Part shown: one piece after another, positions 14,926 to 25,752 of the stretch | Position numbering within the stretch: the first letter of the stretch is position 1 | How the letters are laid out: each line of letters starts with the position of its first letter | NCBI GenBank assembly: GCA_045106735.1 | Contig: JBGCEZ010000003.1 | Span: forward strand, 46,744-110,743 | Reading direction: 5' to 3' | Length of the DNA stretch: 64,000 bases | Source: JBGCEZ01 sp045106735 | GTDB taxonomy: Bacteria > Planctomycetota > Phycisphaerae > Phycisphaerales > SM1A02 | Made by a program: the position numbers and the translations under genes | The notes under the pieces: generated by a model | What the model saw: the letters and a program-made list of their open reading frames with translations, nothing else | Told to the model about the DNA's origin: nothing | Database searches by the model: none

Positions 14926-16636
14926 TCTCGTCGAGCAGGCCCGCGGTGGACGTGAGCCGGGTGCGTTCGCCGTCGTCGACCGCATCAAGCAGGCCGAGTT
15001 CCCGGTACGTGTCGAGAATCGAACGCGCCTCAAGCGCCGCCGACAAGTCGACCGGGTCGATGATCGTGCCGCCCACCAGCGTTTCAAGGTGCTCCCGCAG
15101 CGCTTCTGGCGTGTCGCGCACGTACGACTGCGTGCCGTACTGGTCCAGATTCGACGCGAAGATGCCAGCCGCACTGACCGGCAAGAAGCTCTCGTAGCGC
15201 AGACCGTTGACCCGCACCAGTCCGCGCTGCACCAGCGCGGCCAGGTCGGTCGTGTCGATGGATCCGGCGGCGGCGGCCGACCGGCCAGCTTCCGTGGGCG
15301 CGTGGGACCCAAAGACGAGGCCGGCCGCGAGCAGCGCCGGCAAGGTCGAGGGAAATCGGTCGAAGCACGCGACGTACGCCGCTTCGTGGGCATCGGGATC
15401 GACGCGGGCACGCTCGGGATGCTCGGCTCGCTCGGCCTCGGCGTCGGCCAGACACGCGTCGTAGAGCGTGCGGCCGGCGGGGGTCGTGGCCCAGCCGCGC
15501 TGTTCGATCTCCCCGAAGCGGGCCGTGTGCTCGGACTGAATCTCGCGCCCGTCGGACTCGACGAACGTGACCGGCTCGGTGAGCGCGCGATACGCATCCT
15601 GTCGCAGCAGAATCGGCGTGTTCCAGCTCGGGCCTTCGGTCGCGTCCTTGAAGCCGTTGTGGGGCAAGGCCGACATGGACGGGCGAAGCTCGACCAGCGG
15701 GCCGACGTGGGCGTCGATCAACGCGTCGATCGCGGCCGCGTCGAGGGTCCGGGCGTGCGCCGCATCGGCCAGGGCATCGGCAAAGCCGTCGATCTCCTCG
15801 GCCCGGAGATGGCGGAAGAGCAGGGCGAGGGTCGCGCGGTCGGCCGACGTGGCCAGACGGTCAAGGGCCACCGCCGCCCGCCGCCGGAGCTGGGACTCGT
15901 CCCACTCGCCCATCGCGAACTTCATGCTGGCGGTGAAAAGGTCCATGCAGAGCGTGTTCGGCGTGAGGTGGTTGAGGTGATGGGTCTCAAAGCACGCGAT
16001 GTCCGCGGCGATCTTGAGCCCGGCGCCGCACAGGTCAACGTAGAGCTGGTGGTCGCGGGCCCGGCCGGTCCACTTGAAGATGCGGCGAGCGCCCTCGCTG
16101 ACCAGGTCCTGGGCATCGGCCTCGGTCAGTCCGCCGTCGGCCTCCGCCCGTTCGATGAGTTCCATCGCCCGGCCGGTGAAGACCTGACGCGTGGCCAGAA
16201 GCGACTCGATGCGCTCGCGCATCTCGGCCGGAAAGGACGCGGTCTGCAGCAAGGACGTGAACACGCGGTGTTCAGGATTGACCGAACTGCGGAACGCACT
16301 GGCGATGATCGGCTGGCTCTTGGTTCCGACCGAGGTCATGTCGTAGAAGTTGTGCGCGAGCATGCCGAACTGGCCGAAGTAGCGGGCGATCCACTGGTAC
16401 TCGATCGGCTTGCCGATGCGGATCGCCCCGTGCCGTTCGCCGCTGGTGCGATCGATCTGTTCGTCGGTGGCGGAAAAGCCGCGGTAGCGAAGGGCGAGCA
16501 GATCCGCCGCGGTTCGATTGCTGATCCGGTTGACCAGCAGCGAACGGTCGTACATCGGCACTTCCTCGCCGAACATGCGGGAGAGCTCGGCGAACAGTTG
16601 GTGCTGCATCGTGATGGGGTCGAGGAACGCGGGCAT
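14894..16636 (-). CDS. hglS: 2-oxoadipate dioxygenase/decarboxylase (HglS, DUF1338 family) with an internal insertion
   Basis: The 580-residue protein matches the DUF1338/VOC family that converts 2-oxoadipate to D-2-hydroxyglutarate in D-lysine catabolism. Candidate metal ligands are His69 (SGERHGAIRIG), His223 (HHLNHLTPNT) and Glu376 (FGEIEQRG). The two His positions sit where they do in Pseudomonas HglS (about 70 and 226). The Glu is about 80 residues later, implying an insertion between roughly 235 and 345 (MGEWDESQLRRRAAVALDR onwards). The C-terminal DQYGTQSY, DPVDLSAALEARSILDTYRELG matches the family. The start at 16636 is chosen by homology; an internal ATG ten codons in is possible. 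Family is confident; 2-oxoadipate as substrate is inferred from the metal site. Confidence 0.82.
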   Translation of the reverse strand: MPAFLDPITMQHQLFAELSRMFGEEVPMYDRSLLVNRISNRTAADLLALRYRGFSATDEQIDRTSGERHGAIRIGKPIEYQWIARYFGQFGMLAHNFYDMTSVGTKSQPIIASAFRSSVNPEHRVFTSLLQTASFPAEMRERIESLLATRQVFTGRAMELIERAEADGGLTEADAQDLVSEGARRIFKWTGRARDHQLYVDLCGAGLKIAADIACFETHHLNHLTPNTLCMDLFTASMKFAMGEWDESQLRRRAAVALDRLATSADRATLALLFRHLRAEEIDGFADALADAAHARTLDAAAIDALIDAHVGPLVELRPSMSALPHNGFKDATEGPSWNTPILLRQDAYRALTEPVTFVESDGREIQSEHTARFGEIEQRGWATTPAGRTLYDACLADAEAERAEHPERARVDPDAHEAAYVACFDRFPSTLPALLAAGLVFGSHAPTEAGRSAAAAGSIDTTDLAALVQRGLVRVNGLRYESFLPVSAAGIFASNLDQYGTQSYVRDTPEALREHLETLVGGTIIDPVDLSAALEARSILDTYRELGLLDAVDDGERTRLTSTAGLLDEITARQSPARV

Positions 16637-16922
16637 GGATCGGGTCTCGAGTGCGGGGGCGGGCGGACGTGGGGAATCGGAGGAACGGCGGAACGGCGGG
16701 CGTGGCGGGCGTCGTCGGCCGGCGCGGAGGAGCGACATGCCGGGCGTTGACGGAGGATCGGCGGGAGTCTATCCCTGCCCTTGCGGGTCGCCCGCGGCGG
16801 CGGCGGATTGCCCCGCGAATTGGTCCTAATTCGCGCGGCCAGAGCGGGTTCGCCCGGAAATTCCCGGACCGATTCGCGCGTTCATTCCAGCCCGCGGTTG
16901 GACGGCGCGGCCCCGAACGTGT

Positions 16923-16928
16923 TAGCGT
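16923..16928 (+). promoter_or_regulatory. -10-like hexamer TAGCGT before fumC
   Basis: TAGCGT lies 6 nt before the fumC ATG at 16935. It fits the TAnnnT pattern seen at other unit starts. No Shine-Dalgarno is present. The rest of the 298-bp divergent spacer shows nothing recognisable. Confidence 0.45.
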
Positions 16929-16934
16929 TCGCGC

Positions 16935-18452
16935 ATGGCCAAAAAGACCACCAGCCGGCGTCGCTCCTCTTCGTCCTCCGCTCGCTCTGCCGCCCTCCGG
17001 GTGCCCGGCCCCGGGCGGACGCGCACCGAGCGCGATTCGATGGGCGAAATGACCGTCCCGAGCCACGTCCTGTACGGCGCGACCACCCAGCGGGCGGTCA
17101 TGAACTTTCCGATCTCGGGGCGGCCGGTTCCCATGCCGGTGATCCAGGCGTTCGCCCGTCTCAAGCTCGCGTGCGCAGAAGCCAACCGCGAACTCAAGCG
17201 GCTGCCGGTCAAGCACACCCGGTTGGTCACCAAGGCCTGCCGCCTGATCATTGATGCGTGCGACGGGGCGGACACGCCGCTCAGCCAGCACGGTCTGGTG
17301 ATGGAGCATTTCCCGGTCGACGTCTTCCAGACCGGCAGCGGCACCAGCACGAACATGAACGTCAACGAGGTGATTTCCAACCTCGCCTGCCTGGCCGACG
17401 GAGCCAAGGTCGGGGCCAAGGACCCGGTCCACCCCAACGATCACGTCAACATGGGCCAGTCGTCGAACGACACGTTCCCGACGGCCATGCAGGTCGCGGC
17501 CGCCGTCTCGATCCAGACGCGCCTCCTCCCGGCCCTCCGCCGGTTGGAACGAGCGCTCGCGGCCAAGGCCCGCCGCTGGGACCGCATCGTCAAGATCGGT
17601 CGCACCCACCTGATGGACGCCACGCCGATTCGCCTGGGCCAGGAGTTCAGCGGCTACGCGGCCCAGGCCGCTCTGGCCCAGACCCGGGCCACCGCGGCCA
17701 TGCACGCCCTGGCCAGCAACCTGCCGATCGGCGGCACCGCGGTCGGCACCGGCATCAACACGCATCCCAAGTTCGGGGCCATGGTCGCCGCCCGCCTGAA
17801 GAAGCAAACCAAGGTGCCCTTCGCGGAGGCGGACAACCACTTTGAGGCCCAGGCCACCCGCGACTGCGTCGTCGAAGCGTCCGGCCACCTGCGCACGATC
17901 GCCGTCAGCTTGTCAAAGATCGCCAATGACATTCGGTGGCTCGGGTCGGGGCCGCGTTGCGGGCTTTTTGAGCTCTCGTTGCCGGCGACGCAGCCCGGCT
18001 CGTCGATCATGCCGGGCAAGGTGAACCCCGTCATCTGCGAATCGATCATGCAGATCACGGCCCAGGTCGCCGGCAACGATCAGGCGATCGCGATCGGCGG
18101 CCTCGGCGGCGTTGGCTCGCTGCTGGAACTCAATGTTGCCATGCCGATGATGGCCGACAACCTCTGCGGTTCGATCGACCTGCTGGCCAACGGCAGCGAG
18201 ATGTTTGTGGAGCGATGCATCGAGGACCTTGAGGTCAACGAGGCCATCGCCACCGGAACCGTCGAGCGCAGCCTCATGATGTGCACGTCGCTCGCCCCCG
18301 AGATTGGCTACGACAACGCCGCCGCGGTGGCCAAGGGCGCGTTCAAGTCGGGCCAGACGGTGCGCGAGTACGTGCTCGAGCACGGACTGGTCGAAGCCGG
18401 CCGGCTTGACGAGTTGCTTGACGCCCGGTCGATGACCGCCCCGCAGGCGTGA
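16935..18452 (+). CDS. fumC: Fumarate hydratase, class II
   Basis: The 505-residue protein covers the whole class II fumarase family. The signature GSSIMPGKVNP is at about 354-364, the active-site region QTGSGTSTNMNVNEV at about 134-148, and GRTHLMDATPI carries the catalytic His. The hydrophilic N-terminal 30 residues (RRRSSSSSARSAA) are an extension beyond the usual start. The enzyme interconverts fumarate and malate in the citric acid cycle. It stands alone, divergent from hglS and convergent with the pseudopilin operon. Confidence 0.96.
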   Translation: MAKKTTSRRRSSSSSARSAALRVPGPGRTRTERDSMGEMTVPSHVLYGATTQRAVMNFPISGRPVPMPVIQAFARLKLACAEANRELKRLPVKHTRLVTKACRLIIDACDGADTPLSQHGLVMEHFPVDVFQTGSGTSTNMNVNEVISNLACLADGAKVGAKDPVHPNDHVNMGQSSNDTFPTAMQVAAAVSIQTRLLPALRRLERALAAKARRWDRIVKIGRTHLMDATPIRLGQEFSGYAAQAALAQTRATAAMHALASNLPIGGTAVGTGINTHPKFGAMVAARLKKQTKVPFAEADNHFEAQATRDCVVEASGHLRTIAVSLSKIANDIRWLGSGPRCGLFELSLPATQPGSSIMPGKVNPVICESIMQITAQVAGNDQAIAIGGLGGVGSLLELNVAMPMMADNLCGSIDLLANGSEMFVERCIEDLEVNEAIATGTVERSLMMCTSLAPEIGYDNAAAVAKGAFKSGQTVREYVLEHGLVEAGRLDELLDARSMTAPQA

Positions 18453-18525
18453 GTCTGGCGGTCGGAGCCGCGAGCGAACGGGTGGTCTTCAATGCCCGGA
18501 TCGCTGCGCCACGTTGCCGCGAAGC

Positions 18526-20232
18526 TCAGCCGCCGTTCTTCCTGACCTGCTCGGGCGCGAATCCGGATTTTCCGCGAGCATTGGCCTCGGCTTCTTCGAG
18601 GTCCATCCGGACAGGTACGCCGGCTACAATCGGAACGGTCTCAACGGACTGCGTCCTCGGCGTGGGCTGGGTGTCCGCCACCTCGACCGGCGCGACGTCG
18701 ACGATGGCCGACGACGCTGTCGCGTCTCCCCGATCGGTGCGGACGTTGGCGTTGCCGTTTTCGGCCAGCCACGTGAGGTCGGCTTGGTCCATGGACCGGC
18801 CCATCGAGGGAACGCTTTCGATCACGGACCCGACCGTAGCGTCGGTGTTGATCATTGAGTTCGCGCTGGAGTACCCGCCGCCCGAGTTGAGCGTGGGTGG
18901 GTAGAAGATCGCTCCGTCGCCGGCCATGATGATGCGATCGGCCGTTGCCGCTCCGTAGAGCGACGCATTGTCGACAACTTGCAGTTCGGACGCCGGTATG
19001 TACACCGTGCCCTTGATCGCTGAGCCGCCAGAGAATCGCCACTCCGACGCCGGGGTGTAGCTCGGGATGCTGTAAATGCGTACGCGGGAAGGATCGATGT
19101 ACGAAGCGGATCCGGACGCGGGAAGATCGTCTCCGGGGATCCCCGAGTGCACGTCGCCGATGGTGCTGTCATGAATCGTGACGTCGCCGGAGACGTAGAT
19201 CGTCACCCGCGAATCATCCGTCAGCAGATCGATCGCCGCGCCATCGAGCCTCATCGAGCCCCAGACAACGATCTCGCAATCGCCGAGGCACGTGAGCCGG
19301 CTGCCGCGCGCCATCTCGAATGACTCATCGGAGACCAGCCGCTGCCCAGCGGTCAGGTTGTACTGCGCGCCGCCGCCGGTCATCGACAGGTTGTTGTATC
19401 GCACACTCTCGAACCACTGATTCTGACGCCAGGTCAGGGTGAATCCGCCAACATTCTCGCCGACGGCCGGTTCGGTCCCTGGGGGGACAACGGGCGGCGA
19501 CGGCGGGGCGAGCACGGTCGGCTGGACCGTCAGCGATTGCTCGTCCGGGGCGAGGAGTCCGCTGCCGCTCACCATGCTCGAGTTGCCGCCGGGCGGCAGG
19601 AAGACGTCCACATCCACCGCGGCGGCATCGGCCTCGAGTCGGACGGTGCCGGCAGCGTTCAGTGTCGTGATCGCCGGGGTCGGGCTCCCGGGCCACGATG
19701 GGGCGGCGGGCCACGTGGCGACGGTGGACTGATCGTTGAGTTCGATCGAATTGACCGCGGCCATGGCAAACTCACTCAGTCCGACGTCGATCGTCACCGC
19801 ATCCGATGTGAGCGGAGCATGGGCGACCGCTTCGACGCGTTCGGTGACGCCGGCAACGGTCGCGGCCACGTCGATCAGGAAGTACGTGCTGTCGGCGGTG
19901 GGCGGAGCGTTCGTCTCAAGATCTTCGATCTCGACGGTAATCGAGGCTTCGCCCAAGGTGGCAGCATCGAGGATGCGCCCGTCGATGTGGGCTGTCCGCC
20001 AGTCGGTGTCGGTTTCCATGATCGCCGTGGCCATGTCCAAGCCAGACATTGCGGACCACCGTGCGGTAGACGACGCGGACAGGTTTCGGCCGATGAGGGC
20101 CGAATTGTCGCGGCTGGCGAGGTACGCCGAGGCAAGGATCGTCGCGGTGGCGAGGGTCACCAAGACCAGCACCATCGTGACGCCGCGTCGCTCGACCGAA
20201 TGGAAGTGAGGATTTCGCCGGTGCTCGCTCAC
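18526..20232 (-). CDS. GspK/PilX-like pseudopilin-associated protein, second tandem copy
   Basis: The 568-residue protein starts at GTG 20232, directly after the TAA of the upstream paralogue and with AAGGA about 8 nt upstream. A basic N terminus (VERRG) precedes a long hydrophobic helix without the Glu at position 5, which resembles GspK/PilX rather than normal pilins. Residues 16-45 are identical to residues 20-49 of the neighbouring paralogue. The remainder is rich in short beta strands, Ser, Thr, Gly and Asp, with turns such as LTCLGDCEIVVWGSM, and probably forms a beta-helix or beta-sandwich outside the membrane. It lacks a recognisable enzyme motif. It is the last gene of the operon, convergent with fumC across 73 bp with no clear terminator. 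Confidence 0.75.
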   Translation of the reverse strand: MSEHRRNPHFHSVERRGVTMVLVLVTLATATILASAYLASRDNSALIGRNLSASSTARWSAMSGLDMATAIMETDTDWRTAHIDGRILDAATLGEASITVEIEDLETNAPPTADSTYFLIDVAATVAGVTERVEAVAHAPLTSDAVTIDVGLSEFAMAAVNSIELNDQSTVATWPAAPSWPGSPTPAITTLNAAGTVRLEADAAAVDVDVFLPPGGNSSMVSGSGLLAPDEQSLTVQPTVLAPPSPPVVPPGTEPAVGENVGGFTLTWRQNQWFESVRYNNLSMTGGGAQYNLTAGQRLVSDESFEMARGSRLTCLGDCEIVVWGSMRLDGAAIDLLTDDSRVTIYVSGDVTIHDSTIGDVHSGIPGDDLPASGSASYIDPSRVRIYSIPSYTPASEWRFSGGSAIKGTVYIPASELQVVDNASLYGAATADRIIMAGDGAIFYPPTLNSGGGYSSANSMINTDATVGSVIESVPSMGRSMDQADLTWLAENGNANVRTDRGDATASSAIVDVAPVEVADTQPTPRTQSVETVPIVAGVPVRMDLEEAEANARGKSGFAPEQVRKNGG

Positions 20233-21935
20233 TTACGATTCCTTCTCTTTCTTCTCCTTCTTCCGCTTCTCTTCCTTCGCGATCGCCGACCGCCCTCGAT
20301 TGTTGGCTTCCGGCTCTTCGATCCGGTACACGACGGACACGCCGGCTTCTTCCGGGGCGACATCGACCACCATCGTTCGCGGCGTCGGCAGGACGACCGA
20401 GCCCGGAGCCGCCTCGACATCGACGACCAGTGGAGATTCACTCGGCGTGTCGGCTCGGGTCCGTACGTCGGCTGGCACGAGGTCGGCGACCGACTGCAGG
20501 TCGGCGCTGCCCAAGCTTCCGGCGGCGTTGACCGCGGCCCATACGGCGGCGTCCGTGGCCAGCAGCGAGTCGGGGTTCGTGTACCCCTGGCCGCCATCGA
20601 GGACGGGGTCGTAGAAGATCGCCGCGTCATCCTGGAGACGCAGCTCGCGAGCCGTAGCCCGGCCGTAGATCGCCGCGGTGTCGGCGAGCGTGACCGCGGC
20701 CGTTTCCGGCGCGTAGACCACGCCCTTGATGACCGACGTACCGTCGATCGTCCACGCCGGGTTCGTGCCGTAGGTCGGGATCGAGTAGATGTTGATCAGG
20801 CGCGGGTCGAAGTAGGACTCAGAGCCCTGCGGCACCATTTCGGGTCGCTCGCCTTCGAGGTTGCCGATGTACGTGTCGGTCATCATCAGCGCACCGCCGA
20901 CGAACAGATCAAGCGAGGCATTCGGGCCGGCGAGCACGAATTCGGCGCCGTTGGTGACCAGATCGCCCCAGACGACGATCTCCGTCGGGGCGACGATGAC
21001 GAACTGGCTGCCCGGTTGCATCGACATGCTGCGATCGATGACGATCCGCCCGTCCGCTTGATTCGTGATGCGTCCGGTCGTCTGCATCCGGAGCCCCTCG
21101 AAGCGAAACTCCGGCGGGATGGCCACGATGCCGGTGACGATCGAGTGGACCCCGATGTTGACGCCGAACGGGGGCGCGGCCACCGGCAGGGGCGGGGGCA
21201 GCACGCTGACCGTCGCCGGCAGTGGCGATTCCGTCGGAGGGATCAGTCCGTCACCAGAAATCACCGAGGTGACGCTGCCGGATGGACTCCATACCGCGGC
21301 GTCGATCGCCGCGGCATCGGATGCGATGACCACGCGAGAGGGGCCGGCGCTGGCGGTCGTCATGTTGATCGGACCGGCGATTTCGGCGGCCGGAGAGGCT
21401 TCCCATGTGGTCACGGTGGATCGGTCGGTCAGTTCGATCGAGTCGATGGCGGCCAGGGCAAATTCACCAAGATCCACATCCACGGTGATCGCTTCGCCGC
21501 TGGTCGGGGCGTGGACCACCGCTTCGATGTAGTCGATGACGCCGGCAACCTCGGCCTCAGATCGCACGCGAAGGTATTCGCTGGTCGCCGTGGGCGGCTC
21601 GCTCGTGACGATGTCCTCGACGTCCACGTTGATCGTGGCGTTGCCGAGCACAAGGCCGTCGATGAGGCGGCCATCCACGTGATCCGTTCGCCAATCGCGT
21701 TCGGTCTCCATGATCGACGTGGCCATGCTGAGCCCGCCGGCGGAGGACCAGCGGGCGCTGGTGGCGCTGGAGATGTTCCGGCCGATCATCGCGGAGTTGT
21801 CGCGGCTGGCCAGGTAGGCCGACGCGAGAATCGTGGCCGTGGCCAGCGTGACCAGGACCAGGACCATGGTGACGCCGCGCTGGCGCGAACGCCGCCGACG
21901 AGCCGGTCGGGAAGAGCTTGTGTCGTTCGAGTACA

Positions 21936-21936
<1 letters not shown>
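20233..21936 (-). CDS. GspK/PilX-like pseudopilin-associated protein, first tandem copy
   Basis: The 567-residue protein starts at ATG 21936, overlapping the stop of the upstream pseudopilin gene (TGATG); sequence further upstream is the antisense of the GN repeat. Basic residues 10-20 lead into a hydrophobic helix (GVTMVLVLVTLATATILA), followed by a long beta-rich domain. Its order of motifs matches the next gene: ARWSSAGGLSMATSIMETERDWRTDH, IEAVVHAPTS, FALAAIDSIELTDRSTVTTW. A charged tail (KEEKRKKEKKEKES) ends it. The pair arose by duplication and has diverged except for the helix. Likely location is the envelope, as a tip or structural component of a type II secretion or type IV pilus-like apparatus. 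Confidence 0.75.
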
Positions 21937-22807
<871 letters not shown>

Positions 22808-22811
<4 letters not shown>

Positions 22812-23464
22812 TGGGGCGCCCGATGCGTGTCGATGGAGAAGGCCGGCGTCAGCGTGATTGCCGACGCGCTGGTCGTAAAGTCGAGTTCGACGGAGAAGCG
22901 GCTCGCGGTGGGAACGTCGTCGGGCACCAGCACCCGCAGGCCGGCCAGTCCTTCGGCCACCGGCGACTCGATGATGTGCCCGGCGTCCTCGTACTTGCGG
23001 CGTACGAGCGACCAGTCGCTGCCCGGGGTGTATTCGCCATCCTCCAGGTCCCGCACCACCTTGCTCCAGGTGTCAGGAAACGCGATCCACGCCACGAACA
23101 GTTGTCCTGTCGACTCGTCGAACTCGAACCAACGAATCTCGGTCCCGTGGACGGTGCCGCCGGACCGATCGTCGTTGAACCAGAGCACGAAGCCGTCTTC
23201 CGTCGCGTCGAGAAGCGCGTTGGAAGGGGTGACGTACGCGTTGAGGCGGGTGGTGATGCCGCCGGCGACGACCAGGGTGGAGCGGATGTCGCCGCGGCGG
23301 GTGGTGCCCACGGCCACGGCGTCGAGCATCGCCACCAGCGAGCCGGCCACCAGGGCCGAGATCGACAGGGCCAGCAGCAGCTCAAGCAGGGTCAGCGCGC
23401 GACGAACGGGCGGCCTCGTCGGCCGCATCATGCGAACGGAATGGGAGCGACGGCCGGAGTTCAT
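22808..23464 (-). CDS. PilW/GspJ-like minor pseudopilin
   Basis: The 218-residue protein starts at ATG 23464, which overlaps the upstream stop as ATGA. The prepilin-like segment RRALTLLELLLALSISALVAG has Glu28 at +5 but Ala rather than Gly before the predicted cleavage site. The rest is a mixed domain ending in a segment like GspJ/PilW (GLAGLRVLVPDD, SRFSVELDFTTSA). It would be inserted in the inner membrane and assembled as a minor pseudopilin. Both ends overlap neighbours by 4 nt. Confidence 0.82.
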
Positions 23465-23907
23465 GTGCTCGGTTCCGGGACGAATCGTTCGAGCTCGCAC
23501 AGGGTCGCGCCGGAGCCGGTATAGGCCCGGACCGTCACGATGCGGCCGCGGACGTTGACGTCCAGGTCAGCGAAACGCTCGAAGTGGGAGACAATCTCGA
23601 CTTCCCGGCCGACGTCGTGGTACGGCCCGTCGAGTGGATTGCCGTCGGCGTCCAGCAGCTCGCCGGGCGCCTCCTGGTAGGCATGCCACGTGGGCAGGTC
23701 CGCGTAATCGACCTCCACCAGCCGGCTCATCAGGGCGTCGGCCACCATCGTGCCGGTGATGGTCTTCTGGGCGTCCAGCGCGTGCATCTGTCCCGCACTG
23801 ACCGCACTGGTCAGTGCGATCACGATGACGAGGACGAGGCCCGTGCTGAGCAGGGCTTCGAGGAGCGTGAACCCGCGGCGGCGGTGACGGTGGCGCAAGG
23901 ACTGCAT
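23461..23907 (-). CDS. PilV/GspI-like minor pseudopilin
   Basis: The 148-residue protein has a clean prepilin leader, RRRGFTLLEALLSTGLVLVIVIAL, with cleavage after Gly12 and Glu at +5. The C-terminal part is a short beta-rich domain (HFERFADLDVNVRGRIVTVRAYTG). The size and order suit PilV or GspI. It is the first gene of a five-gene unit whose members overlap by 1-4 nt or abut. No Shine-Dalgarno or TAnnnT hexamer was found right before its ATG; the 179-bp divergent spacer to lptF must hold its promoter. Confidence 0.82.
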   Translation of the reverse strand: MQSLRHRHRRRGFTLLEALLSTGLVLVIVIALTSAVSAGQMHALDAQKTITGTMVADALMSRLVEVDYADLPTWHAYQEAPGELLDADGNPLDGPYHDVGREVEIVSHFERFADLDVNVRGRIVTVRAYTGSGATLCELERFVPEPST

Positions 23908-24072
23908 GACCCAAGGGATCGGTACGCGGCGGTCAAAACTGCGCTCGGGGATCCGGATTCAGCGCGGAACGGGGCTTCCCGGGCCATGCACAGCGATCAT
24001 CTTCCCCGCCTTTCCTTCCACCGGATCCGAACACCTGCCGATCGTCGGACCCCGGCCGGGGTGGCACGTCCG

Positions 24073-24078
24073 TATACT
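24073..24078 (+). promoter_or_regulatory. -10-like hexamer TATACT before lptF
   Basis: TATACT ends 8 nt before the ATG at 24087 with only C/G between, and there is no Shine-Dalgarno. A leaderless lptFG transcript is predicted. Confidence 0.6.
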
Positions 24079-24086
24079 CCGCCCCC

Positions 24087-25739
24087 ATGCGGGTGCTTGA
24101 TCGAATGATGCTGCGGGAAATCTTCCGCACCGGTGCGCTGACCACGGGCGTGCTGGTGACGGTGATCGCATTCGGGGCGGCGATCAAGCCGCTCTCAGAC
24201 GACGCATTGTTCTCGGCCGGTCAGATCGCCCTTTACATCACGCTGGCCATGGTTCCGATGCTCCAGTTCGCGTTGCCCTTCGCCGCCGGCTTTGCCGGGA
24301 CGATGAGCCTCCACCGGATGGCCGGGGACAACGAGGTCATCGCCGCCTCGGCGGGGGGCATCAGCCATCGCCGCCTGCTCGTCCCGGTGGCGGCCCTGGG
24401 GCTGGCCCTCATGCTGGTGATGATCGGACTGACGCAGTTCGTCATCCCGCGGTTCTGGGGGCTGCTTGAGCGGACGGTGGCCCGGGACATCACGGTGCTG
24501 TTCCAGCGGACGATTTCGTCCGGTGAGCCATTCGTTCTGGGCGACCTCCAGGTCTGGGCCGATCGAATCGTCCTTGATCCTGACGCCCCGGAAGATGTCG
24601 ACGCCCGCCTCCGCCTCTTTCAGGTCGCGGTGGCCGCCCTGGATGCCGAGGGCCGCGTTTCAACCGACGTGACGGCGAACCAGATTGCCATCGACATTCG
24701 CCGGCTTCCCGGCGAGACGCTGCTCAGCTTGGCCACGGCCGACGCGGTCGCCACCCGGCCCGACGACGGCATGCTCGCCTGGATGGAACGTCCGGAGCCG
24801 GCCACGATCCGAATCCCCACCGGCAACCGCGAGAGTCCCAAGCGGATGACGCTGCCGGAGCTCATTGGGCTGCTCAGCTCGGCCGATGATCATCCGCGCG
24901 TGGCCACCGTCCACCGCGATCTGGCCGAGGCGGTCCGGTTCGAGGATGCGGTTCGAACGATCGGCGATCGCTTGGCCGGGGACGGCAACGTCGAGATGAC
25001 CGGGCAAGCAGCCGGACGGCTCGAAATCACCGGGGCGCAATGGGATGGACGTCGATTGGTTCCCAGCGGAGCGACGGACATCGTCGTGACCCAGGCGATC
25101 GGTGATCGGACCACGCGGACGTTTCGGTGCCAAGAGATCGTCTTGACGCGACACGTGGGCGGCGGCCTCGGCACCCTGGCCAACGGATTGACGGTCGGCA
25201 CGCGCGATGCGTCGGACGAACTCAAGCTGCGGATCGAGATGAATGACGTGGCCTGGTCCGACGCCGACGCGGCGGAGACGGTCAATCGCCGGGCCACGGT
25301 GCCGATCGAAGGTCTGAAGCTCGACGGCTTTGACGACACGGCGGCACTGGCCGCCAGCCCCGCGGACCTGGCCTCGAAGATCGAGGCGGGAGCGTACGGA
25401 AGGCGGGTCGAGCGGCTGCTCGAACGCGTGCAGGATGCGACCGCGGTGCTCCAACGTGAAGTCCGGGCCCGAATGATGAGCCGGTTCGCGAACTCGGCGA
25501 CCGCGCCACTCCTGTTGCTCCTTGGGGCGGTGCTCGCCATGTGGCGACGGCAGTCGACGCCGCTGGCCATCTACTTGCTCGCGTTCCTACCCTCGGTCCT
25601 CGACCTGATCTTGATCTCCAGCGGAGAACAACTCGTCCGCGACGGCAACGAAGTCGGCGGCATGATCTTGATGTGGGCCGGAAACGCGGTGCTCGTCGGC
25701 CTCATCGGGTTCGCCTACAACCGTTTGGCTCGGAACTGA
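24087..25739 (+). CDS. lptF: LptF/LptG-family lipopolysaccharide export permease
   Basis: The 550-residue protein has the YjgP/YjgQ architecture. Membrane helices lie near 14-34, 45-75 and 98-122, a long periplasmic domain follows (about 130-430), and three helices occupy the C terminus (about 465-548). The N-terminal LDRMMLREIFRTG, the HRMAGDNEVIAASAGGIS segment with the coupling helix, and the C-terminal FANSATAPLLLLLGAVLA are typical. It would form the LptB2FG transporter with the next gene product and move LPS from the inner membrane to the Lpt bridge. The periplasmic domain is larger than in enterobacterial LptF. The next gene starts 13 nt downstream. Confidence 0.88.
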   Translation: MRVLDRMMLREIFRTGALTTGVLVTVIAFGAAIKPLSDDALFSAGQIALYITLAMVPMLQFALPFAAGFAGTMSLHRMAGDNEVIAASAGGISHRRLLVPVAALGLALMLVMIGLTQFVIPRFWGLLERTVARDITVLFQRTISSGEPFVLGDLQVWADRIVLDPDAPEDVDARLRLFQVAVAALDAEGRVSTDVTANQIAIDIRRLPGETLLSLATADAVATRPDDGMLAWMERPEPATIRIPTGNRESPKRMTLPELIGLLSSADDHPRVATVHRDLAEAVRFEDAVRTIGDRLAGDGNVEMTGQAAGRLEITGAQWDGRRLVPSGATDIVVTQAIGDRTTRTFRCQEIVLTRHVGGGLGTLANGLTVGTRDASDELKLRIEMNDVAWSDADAAETVNRRATVPIEGLKLDGFDDTAALAASPADLASKIEAGAYGRRVERLLERVQDATAVLQREVRARMMSRFANSATAPLLLLLGAVLAMWRRQSTPLAIYLLAFLPSVLDLILISSGEQLVRDGNEVGGMILMWAGNAVLVGLIGFAYNRLARN

Positions 25740-25752
25740 GGCCGCGGAACCC

